64,000 bases of DNA from Nematostella vectensis. Its lineage: Eukaryota; Cnidaria; Anthozoa; Actiniaria; Edwardsiidae. The notes under the pieces are model-generated. The model did not search any database and was not told the origin of the DNA. It worked only from the letters and a program-made list of their open reading frames with translations. Location: the NCBI RefSeq assembly GCF_932526225.1, contig NC_064035.1, positions 15,858,469-15,922,468 on the forward strand. The letters run 5' to 3'. Position 1 is the first letter of the stretch; every line of letters starts with the position of its first letter. The position numbers were made by a program, and so were the translations under genes. Positions 27,226 through 40,200 of this stretch are shown here, in pieces.

Positions 27226-29330
27226 CTATGAACGCATGATTGTTACATATCTCAATCTTGTATTAAAAACTGTCGTTTATCTAGCTCACTCGGTCAAAAT
27301 TCCTTATTAGGGCATTACATACTATATTTGGGACTCCGCTTCAATCAATTTTTCGCTTTTTTTGTCATAGAACAAAAACTGTGTATATCGAGAATGTCCA
27401 CGTAAACTTGCAGGAAGATTTTGCAGGCCGCCATTTTGAAAAGTTGGCCCAGATTCTAACGTTTTTGAAAATCACAGGTTTCCCGCGCCCTTGCCACAGG
27501 CTCTTTTAGACCATTTAGAAAAAACGACAGCCTTTATTGTCTACCTTGTCCCTCCCATGTATTTACGCGAGGACCCGGGCCCAGTCCTTTACCCCATCAG
27601 AAGAGCATTGCCACAGTATCGAATAAACTAAGGGAGACAACCTCTTTGTAAAAGAAAAGAAACAATGTTTTTGTCTAAGAAACAAAGATTAAATGGCGAA
27701 GAATATGCATCTATTTTAAATAAGGTTGCACTCAGGGAATCTGTGTATATAATCAGAACCCGAAGAGCTTCATGGGTATCAAGTAAATAAGCAAATAAGC
27801 CTAAATACAATCCAGGCTTAGGATTCAAAGGCTGTAGCATTCTTGTTTATGTTTTTGCAAAACATTCAATTGTCATAGCCCGCGGTGCATCACGGATAAC
27901 AGACAAAAGGCAATATTTCAGTCCTAGAAAGCAATGGTGTTTACAGGCATACGAAAAATTATAAAGATACTACGCGGTTTTTTATCTGGACTCGTTAAAT
28001 TACATTTATTTGCTTATTTATTTGTTACCCACGAGGCAGCACGGGCTACGACACATGAAGTGCAACGTTATTTGAAATAGCCGTATAATGCCAGGCAAAA
28101 AGACGCAGCTGTCGAGGTTCTTTTTAAAAGACTTCTATTTGACCTATTATTGCTAGCCCTAATGAAAATGTAGATAGGAATTGAGAAGCTTCGACGCAAG
28201 AAACACAAGGCCTTTGGGGGTGAAAGGACATATTATTCTAGCTTTAAGATTAAATATAATTACCCTATTTCCTCGTATGACTTTCCGGTGAAACACAGCT
28301 CACTCAGTCTCTGTCCCATGGCTGCTATTCAAGCACTACACACTTGAACTCGACCGCAAAGCAAGGAATTGTAATTTCGCAACTCGCATGAAGTCAGTGG
28401 GAATGGCTTCTCGCGGATGAATGCAATGTGCTATTTTTTCATTGGGTTAGAAACAAAGCATTTGCATAACCGTTAATGCTCGTTTCAGGACCCAGCTTCC
28501 AATAGGCATCCCGCTTCAAATTATTCCCACTCTTCTTCTAAGGAGTTTCAAATAAGCGCCCACAATGTAAGGACGGCCGAAGAGTAACAACGCAGCTGCT
28601 TTGTCTCCTATTATCTTTGCTCTACAAAGGAGTTCTTTTGTCTCTATTCTTCCCGTTCTTTGTGTCGAGGTGCGGATATTGTTCGAGGTGCGGATATTGC
28701 CCAATCAAATTGCAGATTGTAAGAGCTGCGTACTGACCCCGGCCGAACGCTAGGCTTATCCAACATGGAAAGACGCGTGCGGAACTATTTGTTGGATTAG
28801 AATTTGCCAATTTGTTTAATCTCTCACTGTTCAAGAGTTCTGATACTTTATTCCGTTGAATAGAAAAATGAAGGCTAACTTATATAAGAAAATTTCGGGG
28901 CATTGTTGGGTCGAACCAACATGATGGTCGGATTAAAGGATATTTAGCGCTTATATAGTCAGGGGTGGATCCAGGTTTTTGAGTGAGTAGTTTCCACTGA
29001 AACACCAACAATAGCGGTGTTTGGAGGCATGCTCCCCCAAGAAAATTTGAAATTTCAAGCTCTATAAATGCCATTTTCTGCATTTTCAGAAAAGTTAATT
29101 ACCCCCAAAATAACAAAAAAACATGCTATCATAAAGGCAAAAAAAGTTTTATTTTGTTGAAGGTGGTACATGGAACACCTTGCTCTACAAAAAAATATCT
29201 GGCATCCAAACCGGTGCCACTGGTCTATGTTCAATATAGCTGCCTTACTAACTGTCTTTGAGCAGGAGAAGGAAAAATGGTACTTATAGATGGCAAGCCT
29301 GTGGTTGGTCCTTGGTCCAGGAGTTTTCAA
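27226..29330. other. Spacer upstream of the acidic-repeat exon; probable 5' part of the NACHT-WD40 gene
   Basis: The start codon and promoter of the NACHT-WD40 gene should lie here or further upstream, but I could not identify a first exon. Several small open frames are unrelated to known families. A short direct duplication (GTCGAGGTGCGGATATT-like) occurs near 28665-28700. Confidence 0.35.
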
Positions 29331-29334
29331 GATA

Positions 29335-29770
29335 ATAAGAAAAAAAATCCAATATTAATATCATATGTCAAATACAAAAGATATGTATAAATTATAGACA
29401 TATAGAATCAAAAAGCCCAAACTGTCGCGATCTCGTACCAGAACAATGAATACAATACTCCAAAAACTGGAAATCGACTCAGATCTCAGAGTCGATTTCC
29501 AGTTTTTGGAGTATTATAAATTATAGACAATATAATTTGAATAAAAACTCCCCTTTTCCATCCTTGGGAACTGCAGCCACTGGAGCTTTGGAGAAAAATA
29601 CAACATTAATATTAAGTTATAAAAATGAGAAGTACTAAATGATTATAAAATATATATATAATTTGAAAAATACTCCCCTTTTTTATCCTTTATCCTTTTA
29701 TCCTCCCTTATTTATAACTGCAGCTTCTGGAGCCCAGGGAAATGTTTGTAAACCATTTGAGCTTAACATG
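29335..29770. repeat. Diverged duplicated block around a hairpin
   Basis: Segments like ATAAATTATAGACAATATAA, AAAACTCCCCTTTT-CCTT and CTGCAGC-CTGGAGC-GG occur twice in diverged form (29515-29600 and 29640-29740). The hairpin at 29454-29515 lies at the start. Confidence 0.45.
29454..29515. other. Perfect hairpin, 27-bp arms with 8-nt loop
   Basis: The left arm (29454-29480) and right arm (29489-29515) are exact reverse complements; the loop is AGATCTCA. The size of 62 nt matches a short pre-miRNA, but perfect pairing also fits a young inverted repeat. Strand is undetermined. Confidence 0.6.
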
Positions 29771-29964
29771 AAATCCCAGTGTCAATAGAAAAATTGAAAT
29801 CATCACTAAATAAAAAAACATCTAGAAATGACTTTTTAAGAAAGTTATACAGGCACCAGTTTGAGTTTCTGTAGCTGTTCTCCATCAGTTTAAGGGTGAG
29901 ACCCAGATGGAACATAACTCACAAGCCCTCTAGAAACAGATGGTGCAAAAATTTAAGTTAATAT

Positions 29965-30790
29965 GTTTGCCATTCTCATTCTCCTAGGGTGCAATTGAGC
30001 AAATAAATCTATTATTCTGTCCAGGTCTAAATCCATGTCTTTGTTGGTATACATTAGTGCCAGCCCATTCAATCTGTCCTCAGCCATTGTGCTTCTCAAA
30101 TAGGTTTCAAATCAGGATCTTTAACATGAAATAAATTTTGACATATGCATCTTTGTCAATATCCTCCAGTGTAGCCTTAAGAGTGTCTGGAATCACTTCT
30201 CCTCTGTTATCACTCCCCTTCCATAATCTCTCCCACAAAAATTGTCATGTTCTGCTCTGATTAACGAGGAGGCTCCATTAAGTCGTCCAGCCATATTGCC
30301 AGCGCAATAATAACATTGGCCACGACAGTCTTCCATCATCAATCCTAAGTCTACTACAGCTGCAGTTATAAGGTCTTTGATGGCCTCTCCTGTTGTTCCC
30401 TCCTTACAAATATAAAATCTAATAAATTCTTCTCTGATGTTTTTGGTTGAGTCGAGAAATCTAATCACAACAGAAAGATTTTCTTTGTTTGCTATATCAG
30501 CCGCTTCATCTGCCATTACAGAAAAATATTTACTATCTCTCATTTCCTGAGATAAATTATTTAAAATATGAGCACCAACAGTTGATATCATTTGATTCTG
30601 GATGGTCTTTGAAATGTATGTGGCATTTCTTGGTGCATTTTCTAGGTGCTGCTCCAGTATTTGGTCACCACTATCTACCCGGAATTCAAGCAGTGCCTGG
30701 AAATTACCAGCTAGGGCAGCAGAGATTTTCCATTCTGTGCTTAGTCTCTGCGATCCTTCGCACAGAAAATGTTTATATTGTATATTCTAC
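29965..30790 (-). pseudogene. hAT transposase remnant (DUF4371/ZMYM1-like)
   Basis: The open block from about 30780 to 30193 reads LCEGSQRLSTEWKISAAL, NAPRNATYISKTIQNQM, KYFSVMADEAADIANKENLS, then CRGQCYYCAGNMAGRLNGAS. The last corresponds to the CRGQGYDGAxNMxG motif of DUF4371-type hAT transposases. After a frameshift, the C-terminal dimerisation part is still readable at about 30065-29970 (YTNKDMDLDLDRIIDLFAQL, then HPRRM). The N-terminal zinc finger is missing. No terminal repeats were found. It is a dead fragment. Confidence 0.8.
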
Positions 30791-30799
30791 ATAAACAAC

Positions 30800-32360
30800 A
30801 CACAAGATGTGAGGAGTGACGCGTACCAGTTTATTGGAGACGATATTACAAGTATAGATGTAATGTAAAATATACAAACATGTTCATGTATCAACTAGCA
30901 GAAGACTGGGGAAAAATCAACCCCGGAAAAAAACGACGCGTTATGCAAACTGGTAAGGTCAAGTGAAAGACGAATGTAATTAGCTAAATATATAGGCTTG
31001 AGTGAACCTCTAGGGAACGCGCAAGGCGCGAATTCCGAATGCCCAACATTTACCGACACATTTTAGGCAGCCGATTTGGCCGAGAAGATGGAATGACAAA
31101 AGCACACTGAGTAATACACTCGAACAACCCTTCTACTACCGATGCAAAATATTAAGAGGATGTGGATTTCGTTGAAAGCAATATTATGTGAGTTTTGAAC
31201 TTTCTCAAGTAGTCGTGCGTACACCCCGGCATGATCTCATGATATGATAGGTCTTTCATTCACCGAAAACAAACATGCCAAAAAAAAAACTTTAAAACAT
31301 TTCGCTTCCTATAAAAAGCAGCATGTCCTATCTGTAAAGACTTTCTTTTATGGCTTGTTATGTAAAAATGATTTATCAACGCCGGGTTCTTCAAATTACT
31401 ATCACAAAGAATTGTTAGTTGACCCCAATTTCTGACTCAACCACGGTATTCCCCCGCAGTCGTATATTAAAATCTTAATACTATAGTTTTAGTTAATGTA
31501 AATACCCTTTTAATAACACAAACAAAGCTAAATGTTTCATATGTTTTTTAAACCGAAAGCCAATCCTTACACATTACTTTAGTTTTCCATTACTGTAATT
31601 CCTTGGGGTTCATTTCGGGGACTCTTGGGGATCGTTTCGGGTCCCGGGATCAGTTGGGAACTTTTGGGGATCGTTTCGGGTCCTGGGATCATTTCGGGTC
31701 CTGTACAGTTCCAACACAATGAAAAAATTTCCAGCCAATCGTGCGAGGTTTTGAGTGTGTTCAAGTGCTAACTATAATAACACCTCACCCACCCCCTTGC
31801 TTGCAAATTGGTGACACAATATTTTCCGATCTTATCCGACGGATTTCCGAAGGTTCCCGAAAAGTGATCGAAGCTCAAATCCAAAGCTCGTGATCCGAGG
31901 CGTGAAGTCGCATAAGAATAATACCGACGATAAGGCATCTTTTTACGTGTTTAATTTAATAAAAAGCAAAAATACAGGTGATTGAATGATTTCCACAGAC
32001 AAGCCAATAGTTTCTAGGGAGATCGGAGTATTTAAAAAAAAAAGCCATTTAAGTTCAAAATAACTTGGTCTGAAAAACTTTGAGTGTGTTCTGGAACTCA
32101 CGTAAACTACCCTGGATCCAACCTTGATAGTGAAGAGGGGGTGCGCAGTGTTAGCGCGCACACCTCTTGGCCGCCAAAAAACTAGGTAATTTCTTGTGAA
32201 GGATCGTCAAATAGCGAATCCTGGGTACGCGTCTTGGTATTTTGTGAATAGTTTGTTTGCCATGAAACAGCCTTTGCGCGGGCCATCACAAGCAAGAAAA
32301 TATACTAATATAAAGGCATGCTAAATAAAGTCAATAGTTTTTCGGGGCCTTGCTGAGTCC
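30800..32360. other. Spacer with one small tandem repeat
   Basis: No gene recognised. At about 31612-31705 a GC-rich motif (TCGTTTCGGGTCCCGGGATC and close variants) recurs two to three times; the 61-aa open frame across it is a product of the repeat. Confidence 0.4.
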
Positions 32361-32365
32361 AGCAT

Positions 32366-33640
32366 TCCCTGAGAGGCCTCTTTTCTCTGTACTTCGCTGG
32401 GCTGGCGTTCGCGAGGAAAAGAGACCTTTGCCAGGGGTCGCAACTTCGTCCACGATCGTGGACGGGAGATCCAGAGCGCATGCTCCGTTCATTTATTACT
32501 GGCCACAATTTGAGCCCACAATGACTAGCGCATGCGTGAAGCGTATATCCGCTGTGTGATAATAAGCCCCCATTCGAAACTGCGTCCTCCGTAGAAATAT
32601 CACGCGACGAATTATAAAAGAAGCCATTCAATATCTTCATTCAGAATGTTCTCTTTTGACTACGAGTCAATCTTCCGTTTGCAGCTTTCGCATATTCTTC
32701 AGGAATAAGCTAAGCCAAGAGACCATGATATAAGAGAACGAATCTCCGTGGCCCATGATGTCGTCCATGAAAGCTATTTTTAGATTGGGCGAGCTTGTCA
32801 ATCATAGCATCCATACATGGTTCGTCGCGCCATATTTGGTTATGGGCACCACGAGCTAGTACAATTTCACACCAAATTTTGTTTCCTCTGCACTTTTTTA
32901 CCTCGCTCGCGACCTGTTTTTTTTATCCTTTTAGCTGCTCTTCAAGGCTCATGATCACAAAATGATACTCATGGGGTGGTGTCCTGTTATCTGTTACGTT
33001 ATCTAATGTTCAGTTATCTAAATGTTATATGAATAATTGAACCGGAAGACGTCGGGGAGACGGTGAATTTGGAGTTTATTCAAGATGCATCGTGCAGACA
33101 CATTGCTCAAGATGTGATCGCGTAAAACTTATGTTGCTAGGAAACGTGAGCGCTAACCAATCAGACGTATCTATGAATAACTGCTTGTTTTAAAAATAGT
33201 TTTTACGGACGTCATCATTGGAACATACCCTAATACGGGGGATTCGTTCTCTTACATCATGGTCTCTTGGCTAAGCTAAGTTTACCAAAAAGTTTTGTTA
33301 CATTTTCTTCAAGTCCATTTACATTGAAGAAACTCGCCTGCTCAGATAACTTGAAATTTATCCCCCAAACAAGACAAGACTCGTCTTTGCTGTTCAATCT
33401 TTTTAGTGACGTTTTAGGTGATTGAAATTCAACAGTTTTCTTTTTTCGAAGAGGAGAACTAACCGGAGTTTGATTCATAATTTGCGACAAAACCCATGCA
33501 AAGCATATTAACAACTTTCGCGCGATGGTACGGGTTTTGGCACGTCATGTGGTCGCTTAGAAACGCTCACGCATGCGCAACGAAAACAGTTTCGACCCAT
33601 GGCAGAGGTCTCTTTTCCTCGCGAACGCCAGCCCAGCGAA
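32366..33640. mobile_element. Long-TIR DNA element (copy 2), right end truncated
   Basis: It starts TCCCTGAGAGGCCTCTTTTC and matches copy 1 (3372-4166) through its left TIR, interior and most of the right TIR; homology stops at the word CCAGCGAA, so the right terminus is lost. On the minus strand the interior is open for 85 codons (33514-33257) with PVSSPLRKKKTVEFQSPKTS and CLVWGINFKLSEQASFF. In copy 1 the same place reads CLVCG. A second element is nested at 32714-33271. Confidence 0.8.
32714..33271. mobile_element. 558-bp hAT-like MITE nested in the long-TIR element
   Basis: The ends read GCCAAGAGACCATGAT and its inverse, and the TIR extends to about 30 bp (TAAGAGAACGAATC). An exact 8-bp target duplication, TAAGCTAA, is present at 32706-32713 and 33272-33279. 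Eight-base duplications are typical of hAT elements. No transposase is encoded. Confidence 0.85.
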
Positions 33641-34186
33641 TTACAAGCACAAGCATAACCTTGGCTGTGAATGAAATCGGTATGTCTCATTTAACATCTC
33701 AAAGAGAGGGCTATCGCAAAAAGCTCAAAAGCCACGCACCGAGAATTCGATTAAAAAAAAGAGATGTTATTTGCAGGATGAGATGCTTAAGGCGCAGATG
33801 AGTTAAGGAGGGTTGGGGTCTAGTTCATATGTAGGGTCTCAGCGAAGACTTAAATAAGACAGATGAAAAATGAGGTAATCATTAGACAGAAGCAAGACAG
33901 AACATATAATAACATCATAACTGGGTTGAGCGCCTTGGTTACGCCTTAAAAAAGCTACGGCCCTGAAATCAAATGTTTGAGATGATTTTCTATATCCAAA
34001 AAAATACTTTATTTTATCGCTATACACATATTACATCAAAATAGATCATCTCTGTACATTATATTTTTCTTTATCAATGCCATTATAAACTGGACAAAAC
34101 ACTCATATATCAGTGGTCATGATAAAGGCGCAAGCGTAAGTAGAATGATGCTGTTACAAACGACGTGAACAATACGTGGGCATATG
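33641..34186 (-). other. 3' UTR and downstream flank of the AKAP9-like gene
   Basis: On the minus strand AATAAA lies at 34008-34013, about 175 bases after the inferred stop codon at 34187, and is the likely polyadenylation signal. Beyond it I see no feature up to the truncated transposon end. Confidence 0.55.
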
Positions 34187-34224
34187 TTAGAAACGTCTCG
34201 CTCTTGTCCGTGATGCAGCTCCAC
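34187..34224 (-). CDS. Inferred terminal coding exon of the AKAP9-like gene (38 nt)
   Basis: The acceptor is TTCATAG|GTGGAGC. In the required phase it encodes GAASRTRARRF and then TAA. It is inferred from matching phase, in-frame stop and an AATAAA about 175 bases downstream; no homology can support so short a stretch. Confidence 0.5.
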
Positions 34225-37200
34225 CTATGAACACAACAATAATACACGTTACAACCATAAGCATATTAATCTCAAACAACGTTACAACCATAAGCATATT
34301 AATCTTAAACGTTACTGATCATAAGCATATTTATCTTAAACAACGTTACAACCATAAGCATATTTATCTCAAACAACGTTACAACCATAACCATATTAAT
34401 CTTAAACGTTACTGATCATAAGCATATTTATCTTTAACAACGTTACAACCATAAGCATATTTATCTCAAACAACGTTACAACCATAAGCATATTAATCTT
34501 AAACGTTACTGATTATAAGCATATTTATCTTAAACAACGTTACAACCATAAGCATATTTATCTCAAACAACGTTACAACCATAAGCATATTAATCGTAAA
34601 GAACATTAAGGCCGGTTTAGACAGCACAATTTAGTTGTACGCGATACCTCCACTGCTCGATTCGTAGAGTGTAAATCAGCCTACGACTCCGCTACGATGC
34701 TCGACTACGAAAATCGTAATGTGTAAGTCAGGGCGAAGACATGTCGTTGGCAGGTCGCATACGACTAAATCGTGCTGTTTATATCAGCCTTTACAATCAT
34801 AAGCATATTAATCGTAAAGAACGTTATAATAAAAAAAACCTTTTAATCCTAAAGAAAGTTATAATCAAAAGCATATTAATCGCAAACAAGAGAAAAACTC
34901 AAAGGAAACCCGAACCCCGAGAAAAAACTATTTGAATAGCCGGCTAGATAGCTTTTTTGGCATTCGTGATATGACGGAAAAACATGACGTTTCGAATAAG
35001 CTCATTTCACATCAAATAAGGCGGAAAATTCCCCTAAGTACTTTATGAGTAATATCAAACAAAATATCAAATGCGACTTTTTTAAATCGATGCGACTTTT
35101 TGTAAAGTGTCATTGAAATTTGAGCTTTTCCTCCCTGAGCCCACACATAGCGCAAGGATGACCAAGAAAAAAAAAAAAATTTAAAAAGCCAAAATCTGGG
35201 TATGTGAATTTCAGCCTTTTATTTGTGTCTTAAAAAGTGAAAATCCGTCCGGAATACAAGGAACTGAAGGCCATTGTGAGAAATTGTATCTTCTTTCTCC
35301 ATTTCTTCGAAGTGCGCATGTTCAGGGTTTTTCCGTCATGTCGGCATTCGTACGTTGCCCGTACAATAAGTAAGGTAACCCGCCAGCAGCAAAGTCCTCA
35401 CTTGGAAGCTCCTCACACTTAGTTTTGCACATATAGACTGTGGCTTACCTTGATTAGCGGCGGTGAGGCGGTTCTGAAGAGACTCCAGTCGTTGTATGTA
35501 CATTGAAAGCGAATGATCTCCGCCCTCCGCTCTGGAAGACGAGGTCCGTTCGGAGAAGCCCGAGGGTGAGGTCGAGTGGCCCTCGGAACCCGAGCCACGT
35601 TCAAACGACGACTGAGCCCGATGATGCGGCGAAGAGTGGCGAGGATATGGATCGGTTACTCTGTCTCGGTTTCCCGAGTCACGAACAGGTGGAGACATTG
35701 GTTGTCGATATCGCGTCGGGTCTGATCGCAAAATATCCGGAGATGCTCGGCCAGGTTTCGGAGGACTTGCTGGCGGCCGAGTCGATATCAAGCGTTCACT
35801 GGCTCTCGAGGTGGGCCTCGAAGATGCAGGTAAATCTGAACTCCTGGACGGACCTGTGCGATCAGTTCCAGTTCTACCCACAGGTACGGTACCCAAGTAT
35901 TCCACAGAATTATTCTGATCAGGCGCTGAGTACCGCCCAATTTGATAAGCCGGGCTCAAACCCGCTTCGTGTCCATCCTGGCGGGGAGCAAACGCCTCTG
36001 TGGTTCGCCCACCAATGGGATCATACCTCGCGGGGCTGTAACTCGGCGTGACGCTCCGTGACACGTTATGTGACGCAGCGCCTATTGGCTCGTAGGAGGT
36101 GGTATTTGTTACTCGTGATGCTGGGCTCATAACCTCACCCCTAGACCGATCGTCGCCAAGCACCCGCTTGCTAGTCCTCTGTGCCTTGGCCACAAGAAAG
36201 CGCATGCGCTTAATGGCGATGACGGTGCGCACGGCACTGCGGAAGCGGGTGTAGGCGGGTGGGCGGCGCTGCGGGACGTCCGGGTAGGAGGGGTAGGCAC
36301 CCATGCGTGAGATCATGGCTAGTGTGGTCTGTTCACACTCCTGGAAGCCACCAAGCAGCAAAAGCAGGTAACGTTTTTGGTAGACTAGACCTTTTCGAAA
36401 GCTCTCCGCGCGTACATAGCGGCTGTATAGCTTTTGAATCTGCGGAGAAAAAAGAATAAGGTGGAGCTGCGGGTGTTTTTATAGGAAGAGGCGGAGAAGA
36501 AAAGCGGGAACAGAAACGTAAAGCTTGAGAGAAGGCAGCCATGTGGTCAGGATAGATGGTTGGATAGGAGAAGGAAGAGAAAAAAGGTTTAAAACTGGGA
36601 AAAAAAACAGCCAAGGTACGTTAAAAAAATAAATAAAAACACTCAAAAGATTGGATTATACAAAAAAATTGAGGAATAATTTCTGAGCTTTCAGGGTTCG
36701 AAGAAGAAACGTCGATAAAATAAAAGAGAAAAATATTTTGGTTCTTAGACCAAACAATGGTGGATTAAGATGATTTTTTTTAAAGCCGACTGCTATGCTT
36801 CCATGTCTACAACTTGAAAAGTTAGCAAAACGCGAGTAGTTTGAATATTGAAGCGCTTATTATTATCACTACCTTGGCTTGTGGCCATGTTGCTTGGGAA
36901 TCAGACGACCTCTCGGTACCAGCCTTACGCGCGTCTTCCTTGAGACGAGCAATTTCTTCATTGGCCGCGCGAATAGTATTCTGGGATTCGGCCTTTTCTT
37001 GAGCCCATTGTGCGCGTTCAGCGGCTAATGCGGACTCGGCATGCTCCTTAGCTTGACGGAAGGACTGAAGGTAAATAGTAGAGATGATAAGTAAGCTCTA
37101 GTAGAGTCACATGAAAGGCACAAGGACAGGATGGACGGACGGTAGGTTAAAGGGCACTTAACCACACCCACTTAATTCCATTTTGAAGACACGTTATGAG

Positions 37201-40200
37201 AGGAAATCTTAAAACGCCTCATCTTACTTCAAATTACCAAATTCTACCATAAATATACCAATAGCTTCCCTTTATCAACCGATGTAAATGGTGGATTTGT
37301 TACATTTATTTTGCTAGGTGAAAAAATGGCAGTTGACAAGGACGGACAAGCAGACGGACAGGTTTAACAAAAAGACACTGATTTGTACCTGTTCGTTAGC
37401 GTTATCACGGTTGCGGTACTGCGACACTTGTTGCTCCAGGTTGCTCAGAGTTGTCAGCAATTCTGTCTTCTCCTGGTTTAGTTTGCCCATGTAGTTTGTC
37501 AGCTCTTTGTTCTGCCGCATTACTCTTTCGTAAGCAGCGGCCTTGATCGGTGACAGAGGGACAACCTCGCCATCCTACGAGAGACAAGAGGCTCACATAT
37601 CAGGGACCGCGGAGAGTAAGGGGCTGGTAGTGCTATAGCCTACCACTTTTTGGTTGGGTTGATTTTTTTCAGGGCTCCAGATATATATTTGTTTGTGTTG
37701 GCCAAATTTTTTGCCCTACCACAACGATCTCCGCGGCCCGTGAATGTGCGTGATAAGGTGGCAAAGTCAAGCGTATACCGGTAAACTGTACACGTGATAA
37801 TAACATGTACGAATCATATGTACGAATTCGTACATTGTACGAATCACGTGTTTAATAGGCCTATCCTGACGGTGATGGTAGACTGTACACGTGAAACACG
37901 TAATGTAGACTGTACACGTGATGTACGAATCACGTGTTTAACAGGTCTATCCTGATTGGGATGGTGCTGTACGTACTGTATACGTGATAATCGCTTGCAC
38001 GAGCCACGCGTTAATTTACGTTTAGAACAACGGATGTATAGCAGAGCACAGCTGTAATCGTTTCTGTTACAAGAAGAAGCGCTTTCAGCCTTAAATAACA
38101 TTTTATTTGTAAAAATGCAGTGTCAGTGATGGACCCAGGAGGGTCGCAGTCTCCTCCTCCTTCGGACTGAAATTTGAGAACAAATGAGTTGTCACTTACG
38201 TCAATAGTTACAGTGAGGGTGGCTCTGATCTGGTCCAACTCCTTCAGCAGGTTATCGAGCGCTTGCACTAATTCCTGGCCAGCCTGGCTGTCATCTTTTC
38301 CGTCAAGCGTGTTCTGGTGTTTGTTTATTAGAATCTGGTGCTGCTGACGCATCGACTCCAATTGCTGCTGCAACAACAGCAACCGGATTCGCACCGGGTA
38401 CATTGAAGCTTCCTGGAATGCAAAGGACGGATTATACTCGAGGAATTGGTCGTCGTTGAACCCGTTAAAACCACGCGCACAGTGTGTCAGAGCTATGGTA
38501 AAACCACGCGTGCACTGTGTCATAGCAATAGTAAAACCACGCGTACACTGTGTCATAGCAATAGTAAAACCACGCGTATAGTGTCAGAGCTATGGTAAAA
38601 CCACGCGTATAGTGTCAGAGCTATAGTAAAACCACGCGTACAGTGTGTCAGAGATATGGTAAAACCACGCGTATAGTGTGTCAGAGCTATGGTAAAACCA
38701 CGCGTACAGTGTGTCAGAGCTATGGTAAAACCACGCGTACAGTGTGTCATAGCTATAGTAAAACCACGCGTACAGTGTGTCAGAGCTATGGTAAAACCAC
38801 GCGTATAGTGTGTCAGAGCTATGGTAAAACCACGCGTATAGTGTGTCAGAGCGATGGTAAAACCACGCGTATAGTGTGTCAGAGATATAGTAAAACCACG
38901 CGTATAGTGTGTCATAGCTATGGTAAAACCACGCGTATAGGGTGTCAGAGATATAGTAAAACCGCGCGTACACTGTGTCAGAGCTATAGTAAAACCACGC
39001 GTATAGTGTGTCAGAGCGATGGTAAAACCACGCGTGCACTGTGTCATAGCAATAGTAAAACCACGCGTATAGTGTCATAGCAATAGTAAAACCACGCGTG
39101 CAGTGTGTCATAGCTATGGTAAAACCACGCGTGCACTGTGTCATAGCAATAGTAAAACCACGCGTATAGTGTCAGAGCTATAGTAAAACCACGCGTACAG
39201 TGTGTCAGAGCGATGGTAAAACCACGCGTACAGTGTGTCAGAGATATAGTAAAACCACGCGTATAGTGTCAGAGCAATAGTAAAACCACGCGTATAGGGT
39301 GTCAGAGATATGGTAAAACCGCGCGTACAGTGTGTCAGAGCTATAGTAAAACCACGCGTATAGTGTGTCATAGCTATAGTAAAACCACGCGTATAGTGTG
39401 TCAGAGCTATAGTAAAACCACGCGTATAGTGTGTCATAGCTATAGTAAAACCACGCGTATAGTGTGTCAGAGCTATAGTAAAACCACGCGTATAGTGTGT
39501 CAGAGCTATAGTAAAACCACGCGTATAGTGTGTCATAGCAATAGTAAAACCACGCGTATAGTGTGTCAGAGATATAGTAAAACCACGCGTATAGTGTGTC
39601 ATAGCTATGGTAAAACCACGCGTACAGTGTGTCAGAGATATAGTAAAATCACGCGTACAGTGTGTCAGAGATATAGTAAAATCACGCGTACAGTGTGTCA
39701 GATCTATGGTAAAACCACGCGTACAGTGTGTCAGAGCTATGGTAAAACCACGCGTACAGTGTGTCAGAGCTATGGTAAAACCACGCGTACAGTGTGTCAG
39801 AGCAATAGTAAAACCACGCGTACACTGTGTCATAGCAATAGTAAAACCACGCGTATAGTGTCATAGCAATAGTAAAACCACGCGTATAGTGTGTCAGAGA
39901 TATAGTAAAACAACGCGTATAGTGTGTCAGAGCTATGGTAAAACCACGCGTACAGTGTGTCATAGCAATAGTAAAACCACGCGAACAATGTGTCAGAGCT
40001 ATAGTAAAACCACGCGTATAGTGTCATAGCAATAGTAAAACCACGCGTAGTGTCAGAGCTATAGTAAAACCACGCGTGCAGTGTGTCAGAGCTATGGTAA
40101 AACCGCGCTACAGTGTGTCATAGCAATAGTAAAACCGCGCGTACACTGTGTCGTAGCTATGGTGAAACCACGCGTATAGTGTGTCAGAGCTATGGTAAAA

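Noticed and set aside
28905-28945. tRNA-like T-loop wording near GGGTCGAACCAACA
   Set aside because: No acceptor stem, anticodon arm or B-box consensus could be built around it.
31579-31764. 61-aa open frame with repeated IPGPETIPKS
   Set aside because: Product of a small GC-rich tandem repeat without gene context.
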